DNA of 64,000 nt from Candidatus Opimibacter skivensis (lineage in GTDB: Bacteria; Bacteroidota; Bacteroidia; Chitinophagales; Saprospiraceae): NCBI GenBank assembly GCA_016722045.1, contig JADKGY010000030.1, positions 124,001-188,000 of the forward strand. Direction: 5' to 3'. The notes under the pieces were generated by a model. The model was given only the letters and a program-made list of their open reading frames with translations, was not told the origin of the DNA and did no database searches. Below are positions 24,201-29,900 of the stretch, piece after piece (positions within the stretch are counted from its first letter, which is position 1; every line of letters begins with the position of its first letter). The position numbers and the translations under genes were made by a program.

Positions 24201-25773
24201 TAAATGAACCACCACCAACTGTACATCCTGCCTGACATGTGCTGTTTGTGGCTGTGATCACTGGTGCTGAAGGCAGACTACTGACTGTAACTACATTTGA
24301 CAATGTGCTTTCACATTCACCTGAAGCCTGAGCTGTAGCTGTGATGGCATCTCCGGCGGTCAAGGATACAGGCGAAAGTGTCCATGTAAAACCCGTCACT
24401 GTTGTAGTACCGGCAAACATGGCATTTATATATACTTTGATCGTTGTACCATCATCTCCCGTACTTGTGCCACTGACTGAAGTTTCATCTGCGCAAATCG
24501 GATTATCGACTCCGGGTGCATCTGAATAAGATTTCACTATTACTGTTGCATAATTCGAATTCGCAGCAGGATTGCACGTACCTGACACAATCACATAGTA
24601 GAAGTAAGTTCCTGCTGTGCCGGTCGGTGGTGTATATGTATCTGTTGTAGCGCCCATGATTGATGAACCATCATATCCGGTACCATTTGTATCGGAGTAC
24701 CATTGATAGGTCAATCCGTCGCCGGTGGCTGTGACCATTAAATTGGTGGGTGTACCATTCAGACAAACCATTTGTGTGGATAATGGATGACCGGAGATGG
24801 ATGGAGGTACACATGCCGGAGTTACAGTGATCGTAAACTGGCAGGCATTTGAGCATCCTGATGACGTATATGTGTACGTGATCACATATGGTCCAGCCAT
24901 CGCAGTGTTGAACGTATTCCCTGTCACTCCTGTTCCGGTGAAGACTCCGCCTGTTGGACTATAGGTTAATGTGGTTAAGTTGAGCGGAAGGCTTGCTTGT
25001 GAGATGGAGAAACTTGCAGGGCAGTTTACAACTGGTGGAGAAACCATCCATGTAAAGGTGACTACACAATCAGAAGTATTTCCACAAATATCTGATGCAG
25101 TCACTGTCCAAACCTGTGTCTTTGTGCAGCCACCGGTAATAGGACCTGCGACAGGGAACCTGGTCACATTATTGCAATTGTCGGTGGCCGGACCTGCATT
25201 GGTCAATGCCATATTTGCATCAGGGAGAAATGGAGGATTGAGGCCAAGATTAATAGGTGCAGCGGGGCAATTTGTAAACATTGGCGGCTGTGTATCACCA
25301 CCGAGTGTGATCGATAAACTGCAATTACTGCTGCATCCGTTTTGTGTGATCGACAGTAACAACGGGAAGGTGCCGCTGCATTGACTAAACGTATGTATTG
25401 TTACAGTCTGGCCTGTTTGTGATCCGACGAATGTGGCTTTTGCATCTTCATCAAGATTCCAGAAATAGGAATCCATTCCTGCGGGTGCAGTGTATGTGAT
25501 GTTTGAACCCGGGCATGCAGGATTTGGTCCGTTGATGGAGCAAGTAGGTGATGCTGTCGCTGTAACACTATTGGAAGGTGCGCTTTCGCATTCACCTGTT
25601 GCTGTGGCGGTGGCGGTGATCGTATTGCCGCCAACAAAAGTGACTCCGGTGGCTAGCCAGAATCCACCTCCGCTAGTTGTGGTGGTTGCATTTGCAATAC
25701 CATTGACGTAGATGGTGATGAGGGTTCCGTCTGCTTCGCTACTTGTACCTGTTGGATTTGTATTGCGGTACAA
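9211..25773 (-). CDS. Giant adhesin 2, large C-terminal part (5,520 codons open)
   Basis: This open frame is the main body of a giant gene, not a complete gene. Its first Met (25773) is internal, and homology to giant 1 continues upstream in another frame. From N to C: Ig/PKD-like and HYR-like domains (25.7-24.3 kb); 16 tandem 88-residue repeats (24.27-20.05 kb); six beta-helix modules opening with a xxFCTIQxAIxD...AGTY signature (20.0-13.5 kb), interleaved with two SprB-like repeats; PKD/Ig-like domains (13.5-12.8 kb); the YTPG domain (12.78-12.32 kb); ten 77-residue HYR-like repeats (12.31-9.99 kb); and the C-terminal module (LEGPYN, VDWVLVTVR, HLGVLSP, GDYNMSAF), ending in SGIIFY. By family knowledge SprB is the mobile T9SS gliding adhesin of Flavobacterium; here only the repeat type is shared. 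Role inferred: very long surface adhesin. Confidence 0.9.
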   Translation of the reverse strand: MYRNTNPTGTSSEADGTLITIYVNGIANATTTTSGGGFWLATGVTFVGGNTITATATATGECESAPSNSVTATASPTCSINGPNPACPGSNITYTAPAGMDSYFWNLDEDAKATFVGSQTGQTVTIHTFSQCSGTFPLLLSITQNGCSSNCSLSITLGGDTQPPMFTNCPAAPINLGLNPPFLPDANMALTNAGPATDNCNNVTRFPVAGPITGGCTKTQVWTVTASDICGNTSDCVVTFTWMVSPPVVNCPASFSISQASLPLNLTTLTYSPTGGVFTGTGVTGNTFNTAMAGPYVITYTYTSSGCSNACQFTITVTPACVPPSISGHPLSTQMVCLNGTPTNLMVTATGDGLTYQWYSDTNGTGYDGSSIMGATTDTYTPPTGTAGTYFYYVIVSGTCNPAANSNYATVIVKSYSDAPGVDNPICADETSVSGTSTGDDGTTIKVYINAMFAGTTTVTGFTWTLSPVSLTAGDAITATAQASGECESTLSNVVTVSSLPSAPVITATNSTCQAGCTVGGGSFNTITACGAGTTLTYYTDITGTTPTGTPTYNQTTPMTIFYACVNDVTGCRSAIQTLTTNPGTCTNPSAPLITATNSTCQPGCTVGGGSFNTITSCGAGTTLTYYTDNTGTTTTGAPTYNQTTPMTIFYACVNDITGCRSAIQTLTTNPGTCTNPSAPLITATESTCQPGCTLGGGTFNVVTACGAGTTLTYYTSMAGTTTTGAPTYNQSTPMTIFYACVDNVTGCRSAIQTLTTNPGTCTNPSAPLITATESTCQPGCAVGGGSFNVTTACGAGTTLTYYTDITGTTTTGAPTYNQTTPMTIFYACVNNITGCRSAIQTLTTNPGTCTNPSAPLITATESTCQPGCTVGGGLFNVITACGAGTTLTYYTSMAGTTTTGAPTYNQTTPMTIFYACVDNGTGCRSAIQTLTTNPGTCTNPSAPSITATESTCQPGCTLGGGTFNIVSTCGSGTTLTYYTSMAGTTTTSAPSYNQSTPMTIYYACVDDVTGCRSAIQSLTTVPGTCTNPSAPLITATESTCQPGCTVGGGSFNIVTACGAGTTLTYYTSMAGTTTTGAPTYNQTTPMTIYYACVDDVTGCRSAIQTLTTNPGTCTNPSSSTITATESTCQPGCTLGGGSFNITPCIGSTMTFYDDIVGTNPTTTPPVYNQTTPMTIYYACVQNITGCRSAIQSLTTVPGTCPTPSTPSITATESSCQPGCTVGGGSFNIITGCGAGTTLTYYSDVMGSNPTTTPPVYNQSTPMTIYYACVNDITGCRSAIQTFTTTPGACSGTPSTPVIIANNSTCQPGCVVSGGSFSVTTACGAGTTLTYYTDNTGTTTTGAPTYNQTAPMTIYYACVDDITGCRSGIQTLTTVPGTCPTPSAPLITATESTCQPGCTLGGGTFNIVTTCGSGTTLTYYTSMAGTTTTSAPTYNQSTPMTIYYACVDDVTGCRSAIQSLTTVPGTCPTPSAPLITATESTCQSGCMLAGGTFNIATACGTGTTLTYYTSIAGTTTTGAPTYNQNTPMTIFYACVDDVTGCRSAIQTLTTNPGTCTNPSSSTITATESTCQPGCILGGGSFNITPCTGSTMTFYDDIVGTNPTTTPPVYNQTTPMTIYYACVQNITGCRSAIQSLTTVPGTCTTPNGPFIIVNNSTCQPPCAPSGGSFGVPGPCGPGTTLTYYSDGIGSNPTTTPPAYNQTTPMTIYYACVDNFTGCRSSIQSLTTNPGVCTNPAPPLVTAMQSSCQPGCMLGGGSFAVINNCGPGTILTYYTDISGTTIIGPPVYNQNTPMTIYYACFDFTTGCRSAIQTYTTMPGTCTPPSAPLITATESTCQPGCIVGGGSFNFPTPCGPGTTLTYFTDIMGTSMLPPPMYNQTTPITIFYACVDNFTGCRSAIQSLTTNPGTCTTPSVSCPSDFSTTNITPAFVLTGGMPLTGTYSGTGVSAGMFDPSVAGLGMHTITYTYTGPFGCMNSCMFTITVTTPGNVLNMQTGETFVTIQEAIDDPQTLSGHTIKIPVGTYPGFDAATGGKSLTFSPGNSPGCVTINGDVVLNGGDVLLMELNGTTACTDYDQFIVNGMVTLGGATLTLNVGYVPSNGDQFKIIDNDMADPVSGQFATGVTINAGGYTFYVDYADGGNDVVLTKCAGGVTNTNTAETFCTLQQAINDPQTLDGHTITIAAGTYVEMGQIVISKNLTIIGADKTTTFIKPDASTAYGDAWIKVNPGKTLNLSKVTLDGTGKLIYTGIKQEGNGIVNDCNITGIKYNESTDYKGTAIHIVSTGNVNVTNCTFTQIGRNGILADNCTGTYSGNTYTGKGAGDWLDYFILSEYGDDVVISNNTISNCTGIASSDGSGSSGIAVWDDPNTQAQILGNTLTNNSIGVAIVGINGATTDPQVLIGAGNLFDGGEYGVAFQAYAGPYSPDVTFTGASTYKGQTVAALSIDDGISAGVTFDVSSAVFKTAGNVVITDNYTKEDLVIHAIDAGNRGFFRWVALNDYVTLNSFIAPATTTPSIQRGISAATSGFTVHIQSGTYPGNVDAVLGGSKDIALSPGASPGCVTIGGNLSLDGGDILPMEINGTTPCTQYDQFTVNGTVTLGGAMLSGTLGYSPANGDQIKIIDNDMMDPVVGQFAQGSSVVIGGTTFIINYAGGDGNDVVLTVCARVYNTTTMLTYCTIQSAINDPLTMGGHTLVCQPGLYDEAVTVNKSVNIQGANAGIAGNGVRGAESIVDGNNGTRTGFAITVPGVTIDGFKVQNCGGVGFESGIYTNSTGSLIKNNILFNNEKGVYASNTGASTVQYNLFDGNNRPGPAGGIGLYSFTSNALSVLNNEFKNHTTNASVLFDGGASHVNVAFNTNYLHDNDPGSSCVYVSKVTGGEFANNYITNGKRGFKIAGGNSSINIHNNIITGTVQADIMVNTDFGANTGIQAHNNSLTSAVTIRNEDVTVVDATCNWFGSNIPATIAASIIQTNPNTVTYIPWTTSGVDLGGNPLDGFQPSVPCSAPCNLAFSISTTPATCPLQNNGTATVTVISGGISPYTYLWSNGQTTATATGLIAGSYTVTVTDFNGCTGTAPATVTNSLAGPVHNVNTGLNYCTIQAAINDPLTLNTHVINVDPGTYPENVTLNKSLTINGAQVGVDARGRVVGVPNPIVESVIAPASGAALEFLAGSSNSVINGFAMLGNTIGTNGVVQTLSSVLSGVQLQNNYLKVTSATGQGLWLNRGITDLTVNKCELVGGTGSTQIIFLNGPQSFAGLNLTNNNILGGGGTYGLFVDGNRNVGTSATPRNPLFQGNLFQGLVAGINAGSRSLENAQVLENTFNNNSQLGFQGGPKNSNFARNTFTANGLYGMSLTAFGSADPLRGGQGTTIQNNFFSGNATAPGAFGDILLSNQTTGTQNSNTISNNSLLSTIAIYNNEPDGVTDPIHATCNWFGSTTPAVITSKIFNIAGGVTSYIPWLTSGVDGDLITPGFQPAAACVACGLMATTSSTPSGCPPIAFGTATVTSVTGGVGPFTYVWNTVPVQTTVTATGLAQGSYSVTVTAANGCTTTASVVVGFNNDGPVHNTNTGLDYCTIQAAINAASAGDTITVDPGTYAEDIIVNKSLTIRGPNYLIDPCSGVRVAEAIVVPATAAISSGEIFHVTASNVSIEGFTIDGDNPALISGFTSTNGADIDAAEGVTDYSSGVNNLHVTYNIIQNLSYFGVTIDDYLLGVPTSGHVVSNNQIRNMGTYDAGSGIDFWGGGVLLYDNQYAVVGANCMSNVRIGVQTGNFYLPSPGGSMGISSNTISVRRRGIFHNLAYGTASPFTVGGNNITGIANANETAAWDGILLSSMSVASSAVSNTINGSAITAIPTVGISVWNDQVAPFISGGSVTGVGLGINVNNYEGYPSTGSDAGNTSATINGVTVTGATIAGIRVNDNPLNSIGATVFAEIKGNTSVTGSPKGILVTGPDASANVHDNVLSFSGNAIAIDVDSATATVTNNHIYDNGIGVRFTRTGNGTVNNLNNFDGGANPDNGTDIQLTATAGAVLASPNNSLAGNTYGVQNLTTTDVDATYNYWESASGPGPVGPGTGAPVTTKVLYCPWLNAAPPGGVPVSTPASIAVTETSGTTNDDGTICAGASATLAASPAGGTYLWAPDGQTTSSITVTPAMTSVYTVTVSYPGCSNVAMQTITVNPLPVVSGPSSICTGFTAQYLPSSGGTWMSSNNSIASINNAGLALGVGSGLVTFTFTNTATGCSSTTGNVNVMPTPSAVITANMTVYQGSINNIVSVPNAGIGATYSWSVSPGSTITAGAGTNSIIYTAGNAPSLMINVTVTSANGCSATGNRTVTVLVPGTSTMMWVPDNQMPYSCGVKTNCCADTLCFNLKYTPGVTGTLTSYTTGFFANCLGGLTPPIGLDSSCVMTTNNPVVFNQCMAIDSFLFNSSGNNGLVPITQGVPLILHKVCFNISTNETIQLREDVITNLSSSVDQAGGGQISEYPGYSTQTFSKPAPVVPANVTVNVDCPSDTLAATIFPTVLDYCGNVVPHVLVSTINTPGSLSCEGMQVRNYSFIDCSNYAQPWSYTIKVEYEDFAITVLDGGSNVACPDLTDVVPTPPVVIDNCGNTLVPTVTFTSKPTCEGTRVYTFRYTDCEGNTHDWDYVYTVEYEPIPNPVDVTVTVNCPIQTNTIPVPPVVMDNCGHLLTPTGPVDSGPVACEGTRTYTWNYIDCEGNTENYVYTYIVDRLPFANPVDSFKTVSCPIQTNVVPVPPVLTDNCGAVIIPSGPVVSSQVACEGTRTYTWTYADCTGFTQDFVYTYTVEREDFTIVPPSGAMTVSCPAATNTAPALPTVTDNCGNTLTPAPPAISPQVVCEGDRTYTYTYTDCEGNTHNWVFTYTVEREDFTMPANGSSIVACPAATNTAPVLPSVVDNCGNTLTPSAPVISAQVVCEGDRTYTYTYTDCEGNTHNWVYTYTVEREDFTMPANGSSTVACPVATNTPPTLPTVVDNCGNTLTPTGSPVISAQVVCEGNRTYTYTYTDCEGNTHNWVYTYTVEREDFTMPANGAMTVACPVATNTLPTVPTVTDNCGNVLTPSEPVISTALTCEGTRTYTYTYTDCEGNTHNWVFTYTVEYETFPNPVDAGSTVGCPLATNTAPPLPVVTDNCGNVLIPSLPVVTPIPACEGIRTYTYTYTDCEGNNQDYVYTYTVDRPPFTLPANGGSIVNCPLATNVVPTPPTVVDACGVTLVPVGPVVSAQVNCEGTDTYRTYTWTYTDCSGFALNWVYTYTVRCFPLTLKVMLEGPYNTGTNLMNPTLNSNHVLPGQDKNLSPSLSIQLNAPFTPFGQPYNIVPWNYSGNSGATYGDPSAPGAPMGVTPYPADVVDWVLVTVRKNGILPANNYWSCAGWVHTDGQVTFPDPCGGLVLTPGDNYYVLVQHRTHLGVLSPSVATYSCGGMIINWDFTTSNSYAPIFRYGQKEVAPGVWAMHAANGEQVTSIAAISSSDRTTWRAFQNTYGYSIGDYNMSAFTESAGDETLWKTNQNRTSGIIFY
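9990..12315 (-). repeat. Ten ~77-residue HYR-like repeats (coding, giant 2)
   Basis: Ten tandem copies with VxCP, DNCG, CEGxRTYTYTYTDCEGN and VYTYTVEREDF marks. Copies 5-8 are very similar to one another, pointing to recent amplification. They belong to the same family as the seven copies in the 1,179-residue protein. Confidence 0.88.
12320..12785 (-). other. YTPG domain of giant 2
   Basis: Shared module of about 150 residues with NCCADTLCFNLKYTPGVTG, LTSYTTGFF, LFNSSGNNGLVP, LILHKVCF and VITNLSSSVD. It lies between PKD-like domains and the HYR-like array. I know of no named family with this pattern. Confidence 0.8.
15110..15350 (-). other. SprB-like repeat in giant 2 (second)
   Basis: About 80 residues with GCPPIAFGTATVT, GGVGPFTYVW, GLAQGSYSVTVT and NGCTTTA, matching the SprB repeat pattern, followed by GPVHN and a beta-helix module. 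Confidence 0.75.
16540..16780 (-). other. SprB-like repeat in giant 2 (first)
   Basis: About 80 residues with ATCPLQNNGTATV, GGISPYTYLWSNGQTT, GLIAGSYTVTVTD and NGCTGTA, a textbook SprB-repeat pattern, between two beta-helix modules. Confidence 0.8.
20045..24270 (-). repeat. Sixteen 88-residue (264-bp) tandem repeats (coding, giant 2)
   Basis: Sixteen copies, each with ITATxSTCQPGC, GGGSFN, a Cys before GAGTTLTYYT, a TYNQTTPMTIxYACV box, TGCRSAIQ and a closing PGTCTNPSAP. Four or more Cys per unit could pair. Copies 8 and 13 are a shorter subtype with TPCxGSTMTFYDDIVG. I do not recognise a named family; Ig-like folding is a guess. Confidence 0.9.
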
Positions 25774-26943
25774 ATTGGTCTTGAAGTGATGACTGGTGGA
25801 TCAGAAAGGCCATTGACGACTACATGAATACTTGTAGACTCGCCAAAGCACAATGTGGTATTATGTCGTGATCTCAGGAAATAATCACCGGTTGACAATG
25901 CAATGTATGGAACCGCAGCAGGTTCTGTTATGCTGGTTCCGTTTGCATTTGTTCCCTGCCAGTACCATGTTTCTCCGGATGGCGGGGTACCCGCTGTGAT
26001 GGTGACACTTGGACAATTTGGTGAATTTGATGATGGTGCAGCAGGTGCTGCGGGTAATGGATTGACCGTCACTTTTCTGCAACCGGTAGCCCACATGGCA
26101 ACTCCACAATCCGGACTTCCTGTAGGATCAACCTGTACAGCATAAGTTCTGGAAACAGTTAGTCCTGATGGAGGATCATAACTGTTGCTCGTGGCTCCCA
26201 CCTATGGATGTCCAACCCACAGTACTTGTGCCCGATGGACATGTGATGAGTCCATCCTGATAGTACCATTGGTAGTTGAACGTACCTGCACCGCCTGAAG
26301 GAGGAGAAGATAAAGTTATGTTTGACGGATCAGCAGGTGTGCATAATGATTCATCATTGGAGGTTACGGTTCCATAATCTACCGGGTCAGTAACCGTTAT
26401 TGTAACCATTCCGCACATACCATTGGCTGCACATCCACCTTCTCCTCTTGCATAATATGTTGTCGTCACTGATGGCGATACCATGATGGATGTGCCGGAA
26501 CCTATTGAACCACCAGTGCCACATCCGCCAGCATACCACTGCCAATCTGCCGAACCGTTGAGATTACCTGTGAGACTGAGGTTACTGCTGCCACCGGGAC
26601 AAATTGTAAATACTGATCCGGTAATGAGGGGCACATCGGGATCGCCTTCACATGCAAACGCTCCACATTACCCACACCGAATGGTGAGAAATTAGCTATA
26701 CCTGCCAAAGAAGCAGGTGTATGTAGCACCCATGTTAGAAATGCTTGCTACTGTTTCATCCCACATGCCACCACTATAATGGCCTATCACTACAGGACCC
26801 ATGTTGTTAAACATTGCACCTTCATCCGTAGGAGAGGTCCATTGATATTTGCAGGTAACATTATTACCCATTGCAGCGCCGTCTTTACTTACGGTCCATT
26901 GTCTGTTGATCACTTTTTGTAGGATCGAATGGCATAAAGTCAA
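25653..26943 (-). pseudogene. Frameshift-riddled middle segment of giant 2
   Basis: Between the two long open frames the reading frame changes five times by one base. Translation continues in 26943-26716, then 26716-26657, 26657-26198, 26198-25755 and on into the frame ending at 9211. Joined, the pieces give a sensible protein: a GATYTASLAGIANFSPFGVG strand, then Ig-like domains with ICPGGSSNLSLTG, WQWYAGG, TYYARGEGGC, FNYQWYYQDG and TRTYAV-like ends. A GETWYWQGTNANGTSITEP block follows, nearly identical to one in giant 1. Each shift falls in a short homopolymer: T5 at 26914-26918, GG at 26716-26717, AAA at 26656-26658, CCC at 26197-26199 and GG at 25754-25755. Sequencing error is the simplest explanation; real decay is possible. 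Confidence 0.85.
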
Positions 26944-29900
26944 AACCTGTTTTGACCTTTATTGAAAAGTTATCACTTGTACCTGCATTATTGACTGTCA
27001 CCGGATTATAACTTCCTGATGTGGGTCCTACCGGGAATACGATATCGCTTGCACCAATAGCGTTCACCTTTAATGCGCCGCTACCGTCTGTAACCACAAA
27101 ACTTGATGATGTACCTGTGACTGCAGTTACTGTCAGATTATTTGCACCCAGTGAAAGTTCGCCTGCTGTTAGTGTCAGATTATTTACTGTAGTAGTGATA
27201 TCGAGAGTGACATCATGAAGGATGATGACATTGTTAGTAGCGCCTGGGATTCCGCCTGCTACCCAAACACATCCGTCAGAATTTTCCCATGTCGCGGTGT
27301 TATTCCAGTTGCCGGCTACTACGGTACGGAAGGTGCCGAGAGGGGCGACGGGGGATGTCTTTGTAATATTTACACTTGCATTTCCAGAACATGAACCTGA
27401 TGTAACTGTCCATTTAAATGTATTGACACCTAACGTTAAACCAGATACAACAGCTGCAGGATCATTAGCATTTGGTGCAAAAGAACCAGTACCTGCTTCA
27501 ACAGTCCATAAACCTGTTCCACCTGACGGAACAGCACTTCCGGCTAGTGTTGCTGAAGTACAAGTACTTTGATTTGGACCTACGGTAACTGTTGCGAATG
27601 AATTTGTGAATTCATCTGCGCCGATATCCGGAGGAGAATTCCTCGTGTCAGAATCATAATCAATCGAAATTGATCCAATTGTAACACCTGTCCCATCTAA
27701 TGTACAATTGCTATTAGTCCCTAAATGAAGATCGGTTGCAGACGTAAAAATCGGTTGTACACTTTTTGAGTTTAAATCTTTACTGATTGCTGTTTGCCAT
27801 GCTAATAGATTTGCTCTGTCAGCAGTCCCATCATTTCCAAATACGTTGGCTGTACCTCCGGAGTTATAAATATTATTAAAGTCGGAAGTAAGATTAGCCA
27901 GTGTAGTATTTAATTTAATGGCATAATGCTTACCTGTACCTCCTGTTCTTGTATTTGAGAGGATATTATTTTTTGCATTGGAGGTACTGGCTATACTCCA
28001 GTTATATGCTATTGAATTGCTTGCCCCTGTGACTGCTCCTGAAATTGAAATCGTATTGAAATAAACATTATAAAATTCACCTGTTGCAGATTGATCATAA
28101 ATGCCATACATCGTGAGTGGAGCAGTGGCATCCAATGAGATCATATTATTTGACACTTCACCTATTAGGGACGCATTTCCTTGAATATCGAAAAGGTGAA
28201 CACCATAAACGGTACCTGTTCCACTTGTTTTTAAATCATAAATTCGGTTGCGTGTAAATGTAAAGGCTTCAATATTTGTCGCGCTTGGCCTGAATCCGAC
28301 AAGACTTGTTGTTTGAATATTGACTTCATAAATCTGGTTAGCAGAATAGATAGTCCCAACAGAGCCACCAGCGTCAAAAATGCCTGTATTAGAAAAGTTG
28401 AAAATATTATTTCCAATAATTTGCAAGCCTGAATTCTTTAGGGCAGTTGTTGTGGTAGTACCGCTGTTATATATTCCATATGCATTGGCAGTTGCACCCG
28501 CAGCGATATCATTATTTTGAATTGCATTATTATCATTACCAGTGGTGCCTGTAGTTGTTGAAAAGAAAACAATCCCATTTGATGTTGATGTACTTACGCC
28601 ATTTAAAATTGTATTCTTAACGGTATTATTTGTAGCATCATTGATAAAGCGGACCACAGCTCCAGATGTATTTGTATTTGATATTGTAAGGTTTTTACTT
28701 GAAGTACCGTTATTAGAACCATCAATGATTACAAAATCTCCATTATTGATATCAAAAAGGGTTGTATTAATAGAACCACTAACTGAAGCAGTGACTCCGC
28801 TAGCTGGTCGGATCGTTAACGTATTTGATGGACTTGCTCCGGTGAAGGCATTGATTGTAAGCGGAAATGTTTCCGTGGGATAGATCGCATCATCCAATAA
28901 GAAAGTAACAGCGCATGTAACTCCGACTGTATTTATTACGCCAATGGCATTCGTAATTGTGTTAAACGGAGCAGTCTGAGCTGAGCCAACATGGTACGTT
29001 CCGCATAAAGGAGCAAGTACTGTTAAGGTCCCACTGATTTGGTCATTTCCCGGCACTCCGTCACCTGGTAATTCTGATATTGCCTGAATAGTGTATGTCC
29101 CGGCTGCGGCAATGGTCGCACTGGGGAATGTAACGGTGGACGTAATCCCTGTTGCAATAGATGCAATTGTTCCGGTTTGATTATACACCTCTGTAACAGC
29201 AGGTGACGGACCAATAATTTTATACCGGACAGGCACACTTGTTTGAGTAGCCGTTCCATTATTAGTAAATGAAGCTTGTGGGGAGAATGCGACTCCTGTT
29301 ATTTTACTTCCTCCGTTAGTAGGGTCAATAAACGCGGTAGCCTGTATGTCATTCGCTACAGGGGCGATGAATGTTCCTTCGTCCGCTCCAATATCAGGGG
29401 TACTTCCATTCCTCAAATCAGCATCAATGTCAATAGTAATTACTGTACCATTATTAGCAGCACTTTCAACAGGAGTAGTTAGACTGGTACTTATGTGAAG
29501 ATCAGCATTTGTTAAAAATTGTGGGTTGCCGGTTACTGAATTTGCATTACCTCCAAATCCTGTGACAATTGCCGTCAAAGTGGTACGATCTGAACCTATA
29601 AATCCCAGCACCCCTTGTGTCCCTGAAACATAATAATCATTATTATTGATTGTGGCGAAGGCAGTAATAGCTGCTGCTGAATAAATAGAATAAGCCTTAG
29701 ATGTTGTTCCTGTACCAGTATTATTTAATGTATTCACAAAAATATTATTGCGAATGTCCAAGGCACTTGCTCCAGATCCTACATAAATGGCAGCGGTTAA
29801 ACAGTTTGTCGAACTTGAATATGTTCCATAAATATTCACACTATTATAATAGAGGTTGATCCCTCCAGTTGTAGTAGAGATGGTTGAGCTATTACCTATC

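Noticed and set aside
20045..24270. Diversity-generating retroelement or other directed variation of the 88-residue repeats
   Set aside because: No reverse transcriptase, no template repeat and no bias to adenine substitutions is visible; differences look like ordinary divergence plus duplication.
25754..26918. Programmed ribosomal frameshifting in giant 2
   Set aside because: Five shifts in alternating directions at ordinary short homopolymers, without a repeated slippery motif or conserved downstream structure, are not how recoding sites look.
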